Source of the DNA: Alisma plantago-aquatica
Lineage: Eukaryota; Streptophyta; Magnoliopsida; Alismatales; Alismataceae
Direction: 5' to 3'
Assembly: GCA_963693085.1 (NCBI GenBank)
Contig: OY856412.1
Coordinates: 1,059,604,244-1,059,668,243, forward strand
Length of the DNA stretch: 64,000 bases
Shown piece after piece: positions 21,676 to 33,454 of this stretch (within the stretch, counting starts at the first letter, position 1; the number at the start of each line of letters is the position of its first letter). A program made the translations under genes and the position numbers. The notes under the pieces were generated by a model, which saw only the letters and a program-made list of their open reading frames with translations, ran no database searches and was not told where the DNA came from.

Positions 21676-22949
21676 AAGACAACTGATGAGAAAAACCAAT
21701 TTGGGGAAAAAAAATTTCACAGGACACTTGGCGCATATACCTTTCTCATCAGTCCCCAAAGGTGCAACTGGCGATATATACATATAAGAATTATAAGGAG
21801 ACATTTGACGCATAGCTCTTTATCCCATCAGTTATTGTTCCACAAACTAACAAAATAGATTTTGGAGGCAAATGAAATGCCTCCCAAAAAGTTTTGCGTG
21901 GAAATGTAATTTTGCAGACGATGTATCTCATTATTTATTTTGAGAATAAAATGACGATATATATAAAACACATCATGTGTTTCCTCAGTTGGACAATCAT
22001 GGAGGTTTGCTTTATAGTATCAAAGAGAAAGGGTACACTATCAGTTTCTCTTAAAAAACTCGATGACATATTTCATATTTGTAGTAGTTTGATGCATACT
22101 CTCCATCAAATATTTTTTTGTATGTATTGGTTGTTGTGGACTAGGTTTGTCAGTGAGCTGAAGCAACAACACATCAAAACTCTTTATTCACAAGTGGTGT
22201 ATTGTTTCATAAAGAGATGCATGTTTACTTTGGTTGGCACACCTAGAGCCACAATTATTGACAATGTATTCAATTATGTAACAATAAATTTGAAGTGTCG
22301 GTCATGATAATACCAAATCACCACTAGAGAGGATACGCCTACTGCCCACAAACAAGTGGTAAGTGGGGGTTTCCAAATGTGATTTTGACATGATCCAATG
22401 AAAGTCCATTTCAATATCTAGAAAGAAATGGGTATCTATTTTAAATAAAAATCTTTGAGTCTACATAACATATTTTAAGACCTTGATATTAGTGTTATAC
22501 AATATATTAGTCTTAGGGAAGACTTCTCATTTACCTATAATGTTATATAAAAATATATTGGGTTAAAAGAGCCACTGGATTTGGACTTTAGGAAAGTAAA
22601 GAAACAAGAACCGAACTTGATGAATTCAATAGAAACCAAAAAACTTGATGAATACAAACAAGATGCTTATAAAAATTGTACATTTTAAAAATAAAATGCC
22701 ATTTGTTTTTGTTTGGAAAGACCATGGTATTGCATGGAAAATACATACTAGTAATATAGTTCAACTGGGTTCATCAAGTATTTTTTTATAATTCTAGACA
22801 TAGATTGTTTCCTTAAAAACTCAAATATGTTTGGTCTAGACGCTTTAAAATGAAATTTTTTCCCATGCAAATATATAATGAAAAATGGAAAGAGATACAA
22901 AATGTATTAATATCCACCTTGGAGGTGAGTTTCATATGTATCAGATTTC
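21676..22949. other. Unassigned AT-rich stretch
   Basis: Contains one plus-strand open frame of 137 codons (21894-22307), whose product I do not recognise. It is Ile/Leu/Cys-rich and has no motif I can name. Two sequences ending CATCAGT near 21752 and 21835 resemble each other and may belong to the CACTA-A end. Nothing else supportable was seen. Confidence 0.5.
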
Positions 22950-25661
22950 TAATAATAAAACAATGCCTGGGTTAACATCATCTCCAAACTTTACATAAAT
23001 GGTACCCTCACATCAAACAAATACAACATCACTAATCACATCATAGAACACTTCTGCAACATTTTCAACACTGGCCATGATCCCATCATCTTAACCTCCA
23101 TGAATTGACCTCAGACTTGCAACAAAACTATACCTTTTCCTAAAAAAATTATCTGAGACTTCACTCTTGATGATCTCAAGAAGCGGTCTCGTCATTAAAG
23201 AAAAATAAACCACCTAGACCTGATGGTCTCAATATTGAGTTCTACCTCTGTCTATGGGAACACATCAAAGGTGATTTCATGAAACTCCTACTCCACATTG
23301 AAAACAATGACAATAGCCATAAACATATAGGGACATTGATCACAAAAATGTAGCCTTGATTGAAAAAGTGGATCAACCATAGATGATTACACAATTTAGT
23401 CCCATTAGTCTCATCATTACTTCCTACAAAATATTGGCAAATATTCTTAGTAATCGTATCAAACCATAGCTAGATGACACATCAAGCACAACCAAAATGA
23501 TTTCTTTAAACATAGGAACATTCAATATGCTTACATTATGGTCAATGAAACTCTTAACCAATATCATAGAAATAAATCATCGTTAATTTCCATCAAACTT
23601 GATTTTGAAAAAATCCTTTAATTATGTAAATTGGAATTGCCTAACACATACAATGAGAGGATATGGCTTCCCTAAGTAGTGGACAAACTAGATATGTGAT
23701 TGAATTCTACTAATGCCTTCTCCACCATCATTAATGGTGCACCTTTTGGTCCCTTCCATAACAAGAACAACCTCAGACAAGGACATCCGTTATCACCCTA
23801 CCTCTTCATTCAGATTACATCACTTCTCACTAACATGATCAAGTTAGGCACCTCTCATGGTCTCATTGAATCACCAAATGATTTTTTTCATAACATTATA
23901 GAATATGTGGATGATAGATTCTAGTTAAACCTAAAGATAACACAATCCTCAACACTATTCATATCATTGGTATCTTCTCATACATCTCTAGTGTAAGAAT
24001 TAACCTCAACAAATCATCCATCATTGGGGTCAATACTATCCATAGATATCAAAGACTTCTGAAGTGCAAGATTAAGAACTTTCCAGTAATGTGACTTGGC
24101 TTACCCATCTCCCCCAACCCATACAACACAAAACATGGACACCCATCATAGAAAAAATTCAACATAAACTCTCTTCCGGGACCAATAACTTCCTCAACTT
24201 AGTTGGTTGTATTACTCTCTTCAACGATACAATCACATCCATCACTACCCACTACCTTAGTTGCATTCCTTTATCAGCCAAAATGAAACAACAAATTGAC
24301 TCTCTTCGGAAAAAAACTTTTATTGAACCCTTTCTCAGACCAATCAAACAAATCCAGGCTACACCTAGTCAATTAGGAAAGCGTCTGTGCCCATTAGAAT
24401 TGGGGGATGGGACATCATCAACATTGACTTATCAAAAAAACATACATATTCTAGAGGCCTTTCATTGTCCACAAATATTATAAAAAATTAAATCCTGGAA
24501 AAGAAAATAAAAAACAGTATATCATTGCCACTTTGGAAATACATCAATAAAAATTTGGACATCATTGTCAATATGGCAAACATACCACCACATGGCTTCA
24601 CCAACATAAACTTTTGGACCGACAACAAATCCATCCAAAATTATCATTAACTTCAACATCCCTCCACACCTGAATAATATCAACACACCTAAAACTCTTC
24701 ATCTGCTCACTAGAAACAGACATAACACCTTCAAACCCACATCACTCAGTCGTTCAGTCCAAACAGAAAACAAGATATTATTCAAAATCTCAAATACTAT
24801 ATCACTAGAAATATATCTTGGAAATGGGGAAGTAACTACGCTCCAAACAAAGCCTACCACTTCCTATCTTACTGAGGACATATATCAATTTTTTCTCCTA
24901 TTTGGAAAATGAAATGGACACAAAAGATAAAAATCTTCTTTTGACTCATCACATATAAAGAAATCCGTACTGACTATAACCTCCATAGGTGAGGTTTCTA
25001 GGGTCCTACCAAGTGTCATCTCAATAAAAAGTACGAAGAAACTACTGGACATCTCTTCTTTTATGGTCCTATCATTGTTCGACTACTTCATCATTATTTT
25101 CACCCTTGTACTATCACAAACTTCACTAATTTACCGACTCAGATCTTTAACTTCAAACCCTTACACACCCATCACTCATCACCACACGTAATCATTGCCT
25201 TTTTGTGGAACATTTGGATTGAGAGAAACAACAACAAATACAATAATACAGCTCGACCTCTTTATCATATTCCAAATGAGATTGAACATTCCTTATATAT
25301 CGTTTCATTATGTAGGACTGACATCAACATTGACACAAGTGAGGGGCGATGAGGATGCAAAGATGACACTCTTTGGGAATCACAATGTTGATGGCCACTA
25401 CACCTTGCAGGAGATCATGGCAGGCGACACATTCTTCTAATTTTTTTCATCTTCATCATGTCTTTATTATCATTCTGATCTTGAGTCTTATTGTTATAGG
25501 GGTGCCTTCCCTGGAACTCTAGTTTCTTCTGTGTGTGTTTTAATTTCCTGTCATTTGCTTTTACGTTGTACCATCCATGACACATCAGACAAAACATGCT
25601 AGGTGTTGATTTTTGCGGTGTTTTTCATCCTGTACACTTTTGTTTACAGACGTGTATGTTT
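22950..25661 (+). pseudogene. LINE-A: degenerate L1-like retrotransposon, ORF2 remnant
   Basis: Reverse transcriptase pieces on the plus strand across several frames. K-P-P-R-P-D-G-L-N near 23210 is the conserved P-G-P-D-G motif. LRQGHPLSPYLF near 23772 is followed by Y-V-D-D at 23904-23915, replacing the usual F-A-D-D. A thumb-like stretch lies at 24091-24483. Near 25195 is L-W-N-I-W-I-E-R-N-N-N, typical of the C-terminal part of plant LINE ORF2. Many stops are present. Its 3' end is separated from it by LINE-B and continues at 29497-29522. The 5' end was not found. Confidence 0.7.
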
Positions 25662-25677
25662 GAAAACTCTATCTATC
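25662..25677. other. LINE-B target-site duplication, left copy
   Basis: GAAAACTCTATCTATC, repeated perfectly at 29481-29496. A 16-bp duplication is usual for target-primed reverse transcription. Confidence 0.9.
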
Positions 25678-25725
25678 CTTGAAGCACCAACATCTTGAGT
25701 AGCAGAAGCGGTAGTAGTAGTTGCT

Positions 25726-26154
25726 ATGAGGAGATCAGTTGACACGAACAGGGAGGGTGATGGAGCTAGGCAGGCAAAGAAGTCCAATCTTGGGCAAGTG
25801 GTTGGTGAAGGTCAGCTAGGGCCTAATGCTAGGGAGACGTCTGAGGGGGACAAAAAAGTTTGTTCATTGTAGAGTGATGCAAAGGGTAAGACTATGGAAG
25901 TGCTATATGACTCAACATGCGAATTGCCGATGGATAAGGGAGGCAGAGGGGAAAGTAGTAATTCAAAGGATATAGCAGAGGGTTCTACCACAACTGACGG
26001 TGAGAAGACTACTAATCCATTCTCTATGCTTGAGGGTTTGGAAGGAGATGAGGTATTGGAGATTCTGAGGATAAACATAGGACAAAGTTCACCAAGAAGA
26101 ATGAGAAGAGGGGGGTTCACGCCCGGAAGGAGTGGACATAAAAAATCTTTTTAA
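25726..26154 (+). pseudogene. LINE-B 5' frame (ORF1 C-terminus or ORF2 leader)
   Basis: Plus-strand frame from about 25726, with a stop at 25870, then open to 26154. It is rich in Gly, Ser, Asp, Glu and Arg, with no zinc knuckle or RNA-recognition motif. It may be the end of ORF1 or the low-complexity part before the endonuclease. Function not assignable. Confidence 0.4.
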
Positions 26155-26269
26155 TGTGCATTCTTGTGTAGAACCTGTGTGGAACTTCAAGGCTGAGGAA
26201 ACAGAGAAGGCTGAGGGAGGTCATTACATAGGTCCATGCCACATTGGTGGTCATATTGTGATGGGGTGG

Positions 26270-26810
26270 AACTCCAGAGTTTGAGATGTACATGTTATTT
26301 TTGCCATGGATCAACTAATTACTGCTAGCTATATCAATCAAGGTGGGCTACATGTGGTGGTCTCAATAGTGTATGGACATAACTCGAAGATGCGTAGAAG
26401 GCATCTGTGGGAGGTTATCAGTTCGGCTAACCAGAGGGAGCTACCTTAGATTTTTATTGGTGATTTCAATCATATATGGAAGGCACATAAGAAGGAAGGG
26501 GGGTTGTCGGTTGCCGAAGCTTATGTTGCCAGATTCAATGATGCTTTATATGTTGCTGATCTTAATGAGTTGAACATGAATGGTGGTTTGATTACTTGGC
26601 AGAACAAAAGGGCCATTCATTAGGCTATAGCTAGTTAGCTTGATAGAGTGATGGCCAATGAAGCGTGGGTGGATGTGTTCCCTTATTCCGCGGTGAATCT
26701 GGGCAGCCATCCTAATAGATATCATGCTTGGATGGTTGCTCAACTCACACAAATTCCTCTTAAGGTGAAGCCGTTTGAATTTCTTGTGGCCTGTTTAGAG
26801 TGACCAAGCT
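26270..26810 (+). pseudogene. LINE-B AP-like endonuclease domain
   Basis: In one frame interrupted by stops, S-I-V-Y-G-H-N-S (about 26360), F-I-G-D-F-N-H-I (about 26450) and L-D-R-V-M-A-N-E-A-W (about 26640) are the conserved blocks of the L1-type endonuclease. In active relatives these hold the catalytic Asp and Asn residues and the D-R loop. The final S-D-H block is changed (N-R-Y-H-A). This enzyme nicks target DNA to prime reverse transcription. It is broken by several TAG/TGA codons here. Confidence 0.7.
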
Positions 26811-26818
26811 GTGTTGAG

Positions 26819-28319
26819 TTGATAAAGAAGGTGTGGAAGGGACATGTGGAGGGTAACCTGCTATATATTTTTACTGAGAAACTTAGTAGAACCAAGGATG
26901 CCATTATAGAGTGGGCTAAATGGATATCAGATCTTAGCTCCATGGTGAAGGTGGCGAGGGATGTATATGATAAAGTGGCAGAGAAACAAAGATTGAATCC
27001 TTTATAGGAAGAAGCTATGAGAGAAGAGAGTGCTTTGGAAAAAAGGGTCAAACAGCTTGACAAGGCAGAGGAGTTGTGTTTTTGGAAATGAAGTAGATTG
27101 AAGTGGTTGAGAGATGGGGACAGGAATACTAGGATCTATCATGTGACTGTAAAAAAGAATGAGATGGAGGATGCCATACATTCCTTAATTAATGCAAATG
27201 GGATGACTATTAACTCTCCTTCTGAGGTGGGGGAGACGATTGTGAAGTTCTTAAATGATTTATATAATAAGAATGATGGAGCCAATCTGAATCAGTGTGA
27301 GCTATCAGGAAGAAGAGTTATAGAGGATATGAATAGGGCGTTAACATGCCCGACGACTAAGGAGGAAATCAAGAATGTTGTGTTTTCTATTGGGTCCATG
27401 AAAGCACCTGGACCTGATGGCTTTAACACCATGTTTTTTTAGGTTATGTGGGATGCCATCAAGGAGGATATTTGTAGGGCAGTGAGATGGTTCTTGGTGG
27501 GAAGGAGGATGGTGAGAAGGGCCAATCACATGTTTCTCATATTGATCCTGAAAAGAAGTGTGGTGGAATCCATGAATGACGTCAGGCCCATTGTGTGCTG
27601 CTCCATTATGTATAAGATACTATCCAAATTGCCGGACTTTAGGCTGAAGAAGGTGCTCCCTGATATCATTTCTCCTGAACAAATGACCTTTGTTAAAGGC
27701 AGGTTTGTTTCTGATAGTGATTTGTTGGCATCTGAGTATATGGTGGACTTAGGAGTGAAGAATAGTTCAAGGAAAACATGTGTTAAACTTGATCTAGAAA
27801 AAGCATATGATAATGTAAAATGGAAGTCATTGTGGTCCATAATGAAAGTGATGGGATTCTCATAGAGATGGGTTGATCTTATGAGAGAATGCCTCATGAT
27901 TATGTCTTTCTCTATGCTTCTGAATGGCATCTCGTATAGCATGTTCAAGGCATCCAATGGACTTAGACAAGGGAACCCTTATCCCCCTTGTTATTCACTA
28001 TTGTCATGGAGGGATTATCCAAGTTGGTCGAGAAAGCAGAGATGGAGAACAAAATCAGAACATTCAAATAGGGGGTGTGAAGGCAACTACGCATATGATA
28101 TTTGCAGATGACGTGCTATTTTTTCTTACAGGCCATGTGAGAATCTTGAGAAACTTTAGAAGGCTGATGAAGGAGTTTGGTGACATGTCAGGAATCTATA
28201 TGAGTGAGGTGAAATCAAAGGTCTTCTTGTCTCATGCGTGTGACTCACGTAGGGGGAGACTGAAGGAAGCTATGGGGTTGGAGGAGGGGTCCCTACCCAC
28301 TAGATACTTGGGTATCTGA
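26819..28319 (+). pseudogene. LINE-B reverse transcriptase domain
   Basis: Segments at 26819-27007, 27098-27442, 27446-27865 and 27924-28319 join into one reverse transcriptase. Motifs are WLRDGDRNTRIYH (27105), M-K-A-P-G-P-D-G-F-N (27399), FVKGRFVSDSDLLASE, CVKLDLEKAYDNVKW with the first catalytic Asp (about 27785), G-L-R-Q-G-N-P followed by a frame change near 27980, and F-A-D-D at 28101-28112 with the catalytic pair. Stops at 27067-27091, about 27440 and about 27863 break it. The domain order and F-A-D-D pattern are those of plant L1-clade LINEs. Confidence 0.85.
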
Positions 28320-28823
28320 CTTTATGGAGGGAAGGCAAACAGTAGAGATTTTAGAAGTTGCTCGGATAGTTTGAGAGATGCTGTTACTAGATTGTCAGGC
28401 TGAGGATTTCCATGGTTGGGAGAATGGTGTTAGCCAGATCGGTGCTGGTGGGCAAGAATAGATTTTGGTGTTCTCAAGATGAAATACCAGGGTTTATGTT
28501 GGATAATTTTCACTCTGTTCATATCTTCCTTTTATTGAGGAGGTAAACAACAAGCTATTGTGTGGACTACGGTGGATAGGAGATATGAAGATGGTGTCCT
28601 TAATCTGGTGGATACAGGAGATATGGCTAGGATGGCTATGTATAAATGAATTTATCATTTTGTTAGGTCATAAGGGTCCTGCTGGGGAGAGTGGATGAAG
28701 AGAAGGTATGAGGATATGCTGATTGAAAGAGCTGATTGCGAAGGATCTCGAGTCTGGCACACCATGTGTAGGAGGTGGAAGGAGGTTGAAATGGAGTACG
28801 TTAGGGAGGATGGATGATGGAGA

Positions 28824-29390
28824 TTGAGGGATGAGAAACTACTGGTGTGGAGGTTGGCTGTGATTCAGACCCCACAGGTCCCGTGGTTTCATTTGTTGTG
28901 GAATAGATTCCATATCCCAAAATGGAGTTGCTCTACCTATATAAATTTGATGTTCAGATTCCCTACGTTTGATCATATGATTAAATGGGGAATCCAGACT
29001 AATCCTACTTGTATCTTGCACAATAAAGATGGTGAGAGTCAGGAACATTTGTTCTTTGAATGTATCTACTCGAGATACCTTTGGTGCAGGTTTTCCCTTA
29101 AAATGGGCCGTAGTGGTACCCCTCTGACGTTTCTGTTTGAAGGAATTTTGTGGATGATGGAGAAGACCAAGAAGTCTACAGGGATGAGGAAACTTGTGGG
29201 AGTTTGCTTTTTGGGCTTGTTCTTCTATATTTGGCATGAGAGGAACTCCAGGTTCCATGAGAATGGTGCCTTGGATAGTTTTCATTTTTTTGATCTCTAT
29301 GTAAATAACCTGTGTGGGGTGGTTAAGGCTAAGCCTTCTATTGTCAGGGGCGTGGATGTTTGCATTTTGAAGCAATGGGGTTTTTTGTAG
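28824..29390 (+). pseudogene. LINE-B C-terminal zf-RVT domain
   Basis: Frame of 188 codons. L-L-W-N-R-F-H-I-P-K-W-S, then C-I-L-H-N-K-D-G-E-S-Q-E-H-L-F-F-E-C is the cysteine/histidine pattern of the reverse-transcriptase zinc-binding domain, followed by Y-I-W-H-E-R-N-S-R-F. It ends at a TAG about 90 bases before the element's tail. The domain is thought to bind the element's RNA. This stretch is intact as a frame but is cut off from the RT part by stops. Confidence 0.8.
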
Positions 29391-29480
29391 CTTAAACCCT
29401 CTTGTATAGTATACGGGGGGTTTGCCCATTATACTTCTTTTTGGTGGTTTTAGTAATATTTGACTAGCCCCCAAAAAAAG

Positions 29481-29522
29481 GAAAACTCTATCTATCTAGT
29501 TGATCTTTTACCAAAAAAAAAT
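29481..29522 (+). other. LINE-B right duplication and LINE-A 3' terminus
   Basis: 29481-29496 is the right copy of the 16-bp duplication. Directly after it, to the run of A at about 29514-29522, lies what fits the last 26 bases of LINE-A (TTTTACCAAAAAAAAA). LINE-B thus landed within some 40 bases of the LINE-A poly(A) tail. Confidence 0.65.
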
Positions 29523-29960
29523 AGTTGGTCGTGAAATCCTCTAACTAAACTTTGGTATGTTATCTAGTTTTAGGACGTAAACTTTGAAGTGCTACCTAAT
29601 ATGATTCCACCACTTGTTGTTACGCTATGCACTATTCTTGTTATTATTTATTGTTATTTTCTGTATATCTACTCACTTTTATTATGCTAGGTGATTTTCT
29701 TAGTTATAGAGTCCTAGAAACTTCTCTAATGGAATTCATCAAAAAAAATTAAGTTTCCTTTTTGAAGTTGTAATTGACACATAATATTGCCTCATTGAAA
29801 TGATGTGTATGGCAAAGAATGCCTATATTGATAATCCTAAAGCAAGGAATGGGGTGTCACCTAAACAATACAAAATATCATCTAAGAGTAATAAGTGGCC
29901 ATAGTATCAAATGTCAAAGACCGCATATAGTCTCAATGGAACATTTTTCCATTAAAAGGA
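29523..29960. other. Unassigned AT-rich stretch
   Basis: Between the LINE-A tail and the third LINE fragment. No frame or repeat of note was seen on either strand. It may be part of the damaged LINE-C. Confidence 0.5.
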
Positions 29961-30390
29961 TTTAGTACAATATTGACCATGTCATGTCACCCTAATGGAA
30001 TATTGTGTCTATTTGAATTTAGGCATGATTCTTGCACACTGGATGTGCAAAAAGTGTTCAAAATTTGGAGGATTCTGTATAGTATCCATAACATGTCATC
30101 TGAGAATTATGACATGCGATGCTTTGCTGGTCTTGGAATCACTATTATCTCTTTCTTGACCTAGAAAGAGAAAATAGTAGGCTCTACACAGGTGGTGAGA
30201 TAGATATGTACATAGTTTTTGATTTTCTCATTGATAGACTCAGGGATGTCTATATGGCAAAACCTAAACTCTATAAAGGTTTGGACCTGCTTTTGAAATA
30301 ATAGTAGGGTTTTTGTTCAATTAACCAACCCTTATAAAGTATACAGGTTTTACCATATTTGCCGTTTTTGAGAGATAGTAATATTGTACC
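29961..30390 (+). pseudogene. LINE-C: 3' fragment of another L1-like LINE
   Basis: About 30160-30300 reads ERENSRLYTGGEID, then L-R-D-V-Y-M-A-K-P, which aligns with the end of LINE-B ORF2 (HERNSRFHENGALD, then V-V-K-A-K-P). The 3' untranslated region (AGTATACAGGTTTTACC, then AGTAATATTG) also matches the LINE-B end. There is no A tail or duplication I can define. It is probably an old, separately inserted relative. Confidence 0.6.
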
Positions 30391-30551
30391 TTATCCAAAC
30401 ATAGTGTTCAACTGAATTAACCTAGAGCAACCCCTTATCCCCAAAATAGTATGGATCACAAGTATTAAATATTTAGATCATATATATAGGGAATCAATGG
30501 GAATTAGAAATTAATCCTAACTATGTTATATAATCACTTGGCTACACCATA
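30391..30551. other. Flank with Tekay-1 target duplication
   Basis: AT-rich, no gene. The last five bases, CCATA at 30547-30551, pair with CCACA at 63202-63206 beyond the far LTR. They match at four of five positions, as expected for an aged duplication. Confidence 0.65.
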
Positions 30552-32180
30552 TGTAACGACCTCGTCTCCCGGTAACCCCCATTTAAGGAAGACCAAGAGA
30601 TCACAACTGTTATCCCGATAAACCGGATCAAAGGTTTGACAAATAATCAATAATAATTATGAAATTCTACTAACTAAACTGGAATTGGGTATAAAATTAA
30701 AACTTTGCTTACCTTTGAAAAAACTTTGGAAATCTATCTATCCAGAGCTTGAATTAATCTATCTAATCCTCCTTGCACTTTATTTCTTAATTTCACAACG
30801 TGTCACTTTACTGTTTGTTTATTTCAGGGTTGTACCTAAAACACCGTCAAACAAAACATCGATCAGTATACGAGAATATACTGGTATGTGGGGACATCCA
30901 AAATTTCACAGATATGACTAACAATTTAATAATCACAGTCAAATTATTTAACAAGACAATTTACATTTTCAATGTGTCATTCTCCACCGCTTTTTCCCTA
31001 ACCCTGGCATACCCCTCTAGGGTTTCTCTTTTGCCATTGACTTAAGGCCACCTTCTCAATCTCGAGCTTGGTGCCTGGGAGTCACTTCTCAAGGTGCTCC
31101 ATAGTCATGTATCATAGACCACCTTCTCATTCCCGAGCTTGGTGTCTGGGGTCACCTCTCATGGTGCCCATGGGTCTACCCTCCTGGGCCTGACCTTTAT
31201 GGCATCTTCCATCAGGGTGGCATGTAGGTGCGAGAATTCACATGTATATATATATATATATAATTGTGATAGCCATAGTGACTTTATAATTGCAGTATGA
31301 ACATCCAAACAGTTTAGATTGCATTCAATGTGAGGAAACATCCGGAAAACCCTCGGGAAACGAATGTGATTAAGCATAATTAACCACATACATGTTAAGC
31401 AGACTTGAATGCAGAAATAACTCGACCAATCAAGAAATCAAGCAAGTACACACAGGTTGATCCTGAAAAGACATCCAATTTTTTTTCTATCATTCATCAT
31501 GTCATCATGATCTATTAATCCTAGTTGTTTCCTAGAGTTATTTATCCTTTTTAGGGTTTTAACCATAATTAGGGTTTCACTTCCTTTTTTATCATTATTA
31601 CTTTATTTTTATCAAAATAACCATCAATCCCTAATTATCTTGTCTTATTTTCCATTAAGATCCTTAAGATCAGGTTTGGTCCACAAAAGCCCTAATTTTC
31701 ATAGTACTATATCTTTTCCCCCTTTTTCCTCTCTTTAGGGTTTCTAAGGGTATTAATTACAACATTAGGTTTAAAACCCTAATTCTTGCAATTTCATCAT
31801 CAAAATAGGTTAAACTCTAAATTTATCATTAAACAAGTTAACCATGCTTGAATTAACCTAATTGCAATATTAAATCTATCCTTAATTAACAATTAGGCTG
31901 TCTGACCACAAATTAACACCTTTTTTTTATCAAAATTAAACACTTTTTTAATAAAATAGACAAATTTAGGCCTTCAAACTATTTTTAATGTATTCCTCAT
32001 ATTTTTCCGATCACTTTTCATGTATTAACTTTCTACATCTGAGTTTTCTATCAAAAGATATGATTTTATCAAGATAATTCCTTTTTATCTATTTACTTGC
32101 TATTTTTAGAAAAATACAGATCGTTTGATCTGTGGCCCGCTGGTCCACTTAGCATCCAATGGTCATGGATGAGCACGCCC

Positions 32181-32490
32181 TTAACTTGTGATTAAAAGAG
32201 TATTAACGACAAAACTACCCTCACCTTGCCTGAAGACGTGGAGGGGTAACTCGGTAAAAGAGCGTGAGGTCTTCTTCTTCCTCGCGCCTAGGTGCAGCAA
32301 GCCCACGATGGTCAACCTTGGGGTTGACATGGAGCCTTCGGCCACCAGCGAGCGCGCCGAGCTTCCAGGAGCTCCACCTCCTTCAGTCGAACCTGACCGC
32401 AGGCTCAATTGCAGCCGCAAGCACGTCGAAAGTCTCCCCTTATCGCCAGACTCCGGTGAGGTTCGTGGTGGTGGCGAGGGTGAGGGTTAA
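32181..32490. other. GC-rich conserved segment of Tekay-1 LTR
   Basis: The segment recurs at 40313-40622, with open frames on both strands in both copies (minus 79 codons; plus 100 and 60 codons). In element sense it lies downstream of the TATA box, so it would be the start of the transcript. The frames have no recognisable motif. Conservation here reflects LTR identity and not proven coding. Confidence 0.45.
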
Positions 32491-32586
32491 GATGAACATA
32501 CCAATTGAATGCATGGAAATGTTCTTTGCAACAAACTGCAACAATTGGGATAACAAAAAGAGGCGCTGGTTCCCTGGTTCATACCT

Positions 32587-32600
32587 CCCTATATATAGGG
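32587..32600 (-). promoter_or_regulatory. Palindromic TATA element of Tekay-1 LTR
   Basis: CCCTATATATAGGG is a perfect 14-bp palindrome, also present in the other LTR at 62386-62399. Its place, about 800 bases into the LTR in element sense, suits the core promoter. Being palindromic, it could support transcription on either strand. Confidence 0.55.
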
Positions 32601-33402
32601 TCGGGGAAGCCCCTACCAGATTGGGAACTTTCCCAATCGGCAACCAATCCTCGTCAAACCAGGGGTGTTTCCCTTCGGTTTCTTTCCTTGAGTCCAACAG
32701 AATCATCAGCCAACTTGTACATCTTGTGAAACGTGAGAAATCCAAGAGTGAAAGTCCCTCTGTAAATCATGGAATCACAGTCCCAGTGGGACTTGGACAA
32801 TGACTGTCCCACATTGGATCAAGATCCAACGACCTTCGTTTCCCGTGATCAAAAGAAAATGCCTTTTTCTTTCTATTTGTCAAATTAATGCCTTAATTTG
32901 GAGAATTCTTGAGAAATTAATATCTCCCAAACTATAACTCCTTTTTGTCTCAACGTTTAAGTGGACGTTTGTCTTTACATTATCTAGATATGAATGAAAT
33001 TTGGGAAAACAAATACAATGGATGAGAAGGTTTACTTCCCTCCTAATTTATTCTCTAATTAATCCAAAATTAATTGGTATTTCTTTTCCATTTGCTATTA
33101 TTTTGTTATTTTGGGTCCCTTGGACCTCAAGACAACCTAAAGGCACAAACTCCCATATTGGATAATATTTTCTTGCCTTTATCCTCTTTTATTTGTCTAT
33201 TACTCATATTCTCCTTTTATTTAAACAAATCAATTTCCTTTTTATTTCTCTTTTCTTTTCAATTGGGCTCATTGGCCAACAAAGCCCATTATCAATCAAT
33301 CAAGGCAATTTCATACAGAATTCATCACGAATCAAAGAAATAATTTTCTTTTATTCTTGAAAAGAGAATTACATCATTTTACTACGTTTTGAGGTTATAA
33401 CA

Positions 33403-33425
33403 TCCTACCCTCCTTATAGGAATTT
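33403..33425 (-). other. Tekay-1 polypurine tract
   Basis: On the minus strand, TATAAGGAGGGTAGGA directly precedes the 3' LTR (TGTTATAACC). Confidence 0.7.
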
Positions 33426-33454
33426 TACCCTCAAAATTCAAGCAATCAAACAAA

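Larger units (their letters stand above)
25678..29480 (+). mobile_element. LINE-B: L1-like retrotransposon, 5'-truncated, inserted near LINE-A 3' end
   Basis: A 3.8-kb plus-strand element bounded by a perfect 16-bp duplication and ending in a short A-rich tail (CCCCCAAAAAAAG, 29468-29480). Its content in order is a short ORF1-like or linker frame, endonuclease, reverse transcriptase and zf-RVT. No gag zinc knuckle is seen and the start is abrupt, as in 5'-truncated LINE copies. It carries several stops and at least one frameshift, so it is inactive. Confidence 0.88.
30552..33402 (-). repeat. Tekay-1 3' LTR (left), 2851 bp
   Basis: TGTAACGACC to GGTTATAACA on the plus strand. It matches 38690-40622 followed by 62285-63201 (2850 bases together), so the length is explained completely once Tekay-2 is removed. 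It contains a direct duplication of about 75 bp (31040-31185, repeated CTTCTCAAT-CGAGCTTGGTG phrases), a GC-rich stretch at 32200-32490 and a palindromic TATA element. Confidence 0.92.

Noticed and set aside
32188..32490. Plus-strand 100-codon frame in the Tekay-1 LTR
   Set aside because: Conserved only because the LTRs are copies; it is antisense to the element and no motif is visible.
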